Source: JAAYED01 sp040772225 (lineage in GTDB: Bacteria > Chloroflexota > Anaerolineae > UBA1429). From it: a stretch of 64,000 nucleotides of DNA. Shown piece by piece: positions 62,391 to 64,000 of this stretch. Each line of letters opens with the position of its first letter. Position 1 is the stretch's first letter. The notes beneath the pieces were generated by a model. It ran no database searches, was not told where the DNA came from, and saw nothing but the letters and a program-made list of their open reading frames with translations. Location: positions 310,001 to 374,000 of the forward strand of contig JAXGYO010000003.1 in assembly GCA_040772225.1 (NCBI GenBank). Reading direction: 5' to 3'. Both the position numbers and the translations under genes were made by a program.

Positions 62391-62800
62391 GAACTGGCGG
62401 TCTTCTTTAATAGGCATCGGCCTCAGACTCGGCGCCCCTCGACTGGCAGGATGTCGCGGCATAGTACCATGAGGCGCCCGGACAGTCACCCGGCAGAATC
62501 CCCAGCGTCGGGGATGCCGCTCGACTTACGATCGAGTTTCCTGATCGAGCATCGGCGGCGTTGACAGTAGATATCGATCAGCCTCCGCAGCTTGGGCCCG
62601 CCGCCCGCTCTGCCGAGCGCGTGCGCCAGGATCCTGACCTGGTAGTTGCCCACCATCGCGATGTAACTCGTCGCCAGAGTTGCGTATGCCCGCCAGGAAA
62701 AAGTGCGGGCCAGTCGCGCACCCGTGTACCTGTACACAGTCATAACGTTGCGCGTGCCCTCCACGAGGCGCTCAGATCAGCGGCTGTCGGCACAGCCCCA
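62391..62800. other. No gene recognised
   Basis: Between the hsdR operator and the RhuM remnant. Short frames on either strand show no recognisable family. Possibly the decayed remainder of the rhuM gene body. Confidence 0.4.
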
Positions 62801-63085
62801 TCAGCTGCAAAACGAGACCAGGCGCCCGGCGCGTTCGTCCTCAAGGGTGATGTCCTTACAAATGGTTGCACTGAGCGCTGAGCTCGCACCACCGTCGAGA
62901 GGATCTGCCCGTGAGATATTGTCCATCGTGACGTTCTGAGGCGTGGTCTGGAACAGCTCGGCCATCACCGCCTGGGTCAGCCAGACGGTCCCCTCCGCAA
63001 GGCGCGCGCCGATGCGCGTGCCGCCGTCCTCAGTCTGGTACATGAGGATCGCGGAACTGGGCTCGGGGACCGTGAGCTCACTCAT
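62801..63085 (-). pseudogene. RhuM-family protein remnant
   Basis: From the ATG at 63085 the frame encodes ILMYQTEDGGTRIGARLAEGTVWLTQAVMAELFQTTPQNVT, the distinctive N-terminus of RhuM proteins, which commonly sit in type I restriction loci. After that comes the non-family stretch SRADPLDGGASSALS, then SATICKDITLEDERAG, which echoes the next RhuM segment, and a stop. A full member has about 330 residues. It is therefore truncated and internally deleted. Confidence 0.7.
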
Positions 63086-64000
63086 CGCTCAACTCCCCTG
63101 TGCTGACGAAAGCACCGCCATCAGGCCGGCACGGATTGCACCTCGCATAGCTGTTCTGCCGTGCCGATGCAGGGCCACGGCCACAAAGACGCCGCAGGTA
63201 CTGGCCCAATAGGCCTGCCTGCCACTCGCCGCGCACAGCGCCGAGGCTCTGAACGTCGTCTCATGCTGCAGGTTCCGTCGGGAGATGGCGGCAGTGCCGA
63301 AAGGCGCCCGCCTCATTCCCGGATCGTAACAATGCGCCGTCTTACCGTGCGCGCATTTCTGTAACAACTCAGCACGCGGCGTCCTCCGGCGTCAGTACTA
63401 CCCCGCGTACAAGCAGCGCGGATTCGCGAGATCAGCTTTGAAGGCCAGAATGAGGGACTTGGTGCAAGTGAATCTGAACTAGTGAGTTACAGAGGCCCAT
63501 GTAAGAATGCCGGTCTGCTTGCCGGTCCACTTCAGATGCTGCTTGTTCCGCATGGCATGCCCAGCAGCGCCGTCTGGCGAGGTACCGGTACGCCCATCCT
63601 GCGACGCATGACCTGCTGGCCTGCCGTAGGAAGGGGTCTGCAGTATCATGCGTCAGTTCAGACATAGCCACCAGGAGACCTCACGTCGAGATGCTCGTCA
63701 ACCTTGCCATGCTGGGCCGATAGAGTCGAACCTGGAACTGACACCACTCGCCGTGTACGAACGGCTTTCGTTCAATCTGGCCGTGTTCAGGCGTCGTGCT
63801 CGGATCTTAGCGTGAACACGTTCGTTGCCATCTGCAAACGCCCCAGCCGACACGATCTGCTGTAGTCTGGACGGACGAATCAATGACCGGCCTGGTAAAC
63901 CGTGGCTCGCAAGTTGGTTCGCTCGCTCTTCATATTTTGGCATCGCTTGGCATCGCTCGGCCACAGTTCGTAGCGGTGCCACTCGCCAGGGCGGAATCGA
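63086..64000. other. No gene recognised (about 0.9 kb)
   Basis: Six-frame reading gives only short frames without recognisable motifs, and none has a good ribosome site. The position upstream of rhuM/hsdR suggests decayed hsdS/hsdM sequence, but no specific similarity was seen. No repeats of families A or B occur here. Confidence 0.4.

Noticed and set aside
63698..63982. 94-codon minus-strand frame
   Set aside because: No ribosome site and no recognisable motif; could be chance or a remnant, so not called as a gene.

Overview
The window is high-GC, gene-dense bacterial chromosome. It most resembles a Chloroflexota (Anaerolineae-like) genome. The clues are a secreted CSLREA/beta-helix protein ending in VFLPLVLR, a giant cyclic beta-1,2-glucan synthase, a LarA-like racemase, clusters of aldo/keto reductases, and very many short non-coding hairpin repeats. 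This assignment is an inference. No rRNA, tRNA, CRISPR array or transposase gene was recognised.

Layout. 1-606: 5' part of cinA. 869-7594 (minus): a MerR-controlled run encoding the MerR regulator, three aldo/keto reductases, an amidohydrolase, a decayed Tat-signal gene, a carboxymuconolactone decarboxylase, a flavodoxin truncated by a repeat, a cupin and an esterase. It is headed by a TTGACC-N19-TATGCT promoter of classic MerR type. 8055-10479 (plus): a DUF4038-type glycoside hydrolase and a methyltransferase. 10644-15127: a type III restriction-modification pair broken by frameshifts, then comM. 16918-18674: PadR with a HAAS-domain membrane protein and an apparently autoregulated promoter. 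18.7-24.8 kb: a repeat-rich accessory stretch holding three paralogous PHB-depolymerase-like esterases (the third reaches 25.7 kb), an alcohol dehydrogenase whose central domain is replaced by a repeat block, and a frameshifted CSLREA protein. 25.7-27.0 kb: a Rieske/glutaredoxin/ferredoxin-thioredoxin-reductase cassette. 27.1-28.5 kb: a decayed DUF5677 gene. 28.9-31.2 kb: a TIM-like isomerase and a LarA homologue behind their own promoter. 31.3-32.4 kb: two gene remnants. 32.7-42.5 kb: ndvB-like glucan synthase (2904 aa) with a double UspA protein. 43.0-44.6 kb: a YjjX-like NTPase and an SDR-like protein. 44.6-45.2 kb: a tandem hairpin array. 45.3-47.0 kb: a DnaD-like/DnaC-like replication pair. 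47.2-51.7 kb: a YfhO-flippase fusion. 51.8-53.3 kb: plsY and degV. 54.0-56.8 kb: an MBL-fold lipoprotein, a ZIP transporter and a radical SAM protein. 56.8-58.1 kb: an MFS pseudogene. 58.4-63.1 kb: a YgjP-like peptidase, HsdR and a RhuM remnant. The last 0.9 kb has no recognisable gene.

The most unusual content is the repeat system. Twenty 18-nt hairpins of the type GCCGACATTCCTGTCGGC were found by eye, next to related hairpins that share a GGACC-GC...GC frame but differ in stem and loop. Stem changes are compensated on both arms. Copies occur singly, in a six-unit tandem array of about 88 bp, as REPIN-like inverted pairs, and inside or in place of coding sequence. A separate hairpin family with its own compensated change sits in frame inside the YfhO-flippase gene. 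Short 7-8-mer tandem repeats repeatedly abut gene 3' ends. No mobilising enzyme is present in the window, so how these elements spread is open. The 8.7-kb ndvB frame is intact. That argues that the many broken genes here are real decay rather than general sequence error, although homopolymer errors cannot be excluded for the CSLREA gene.
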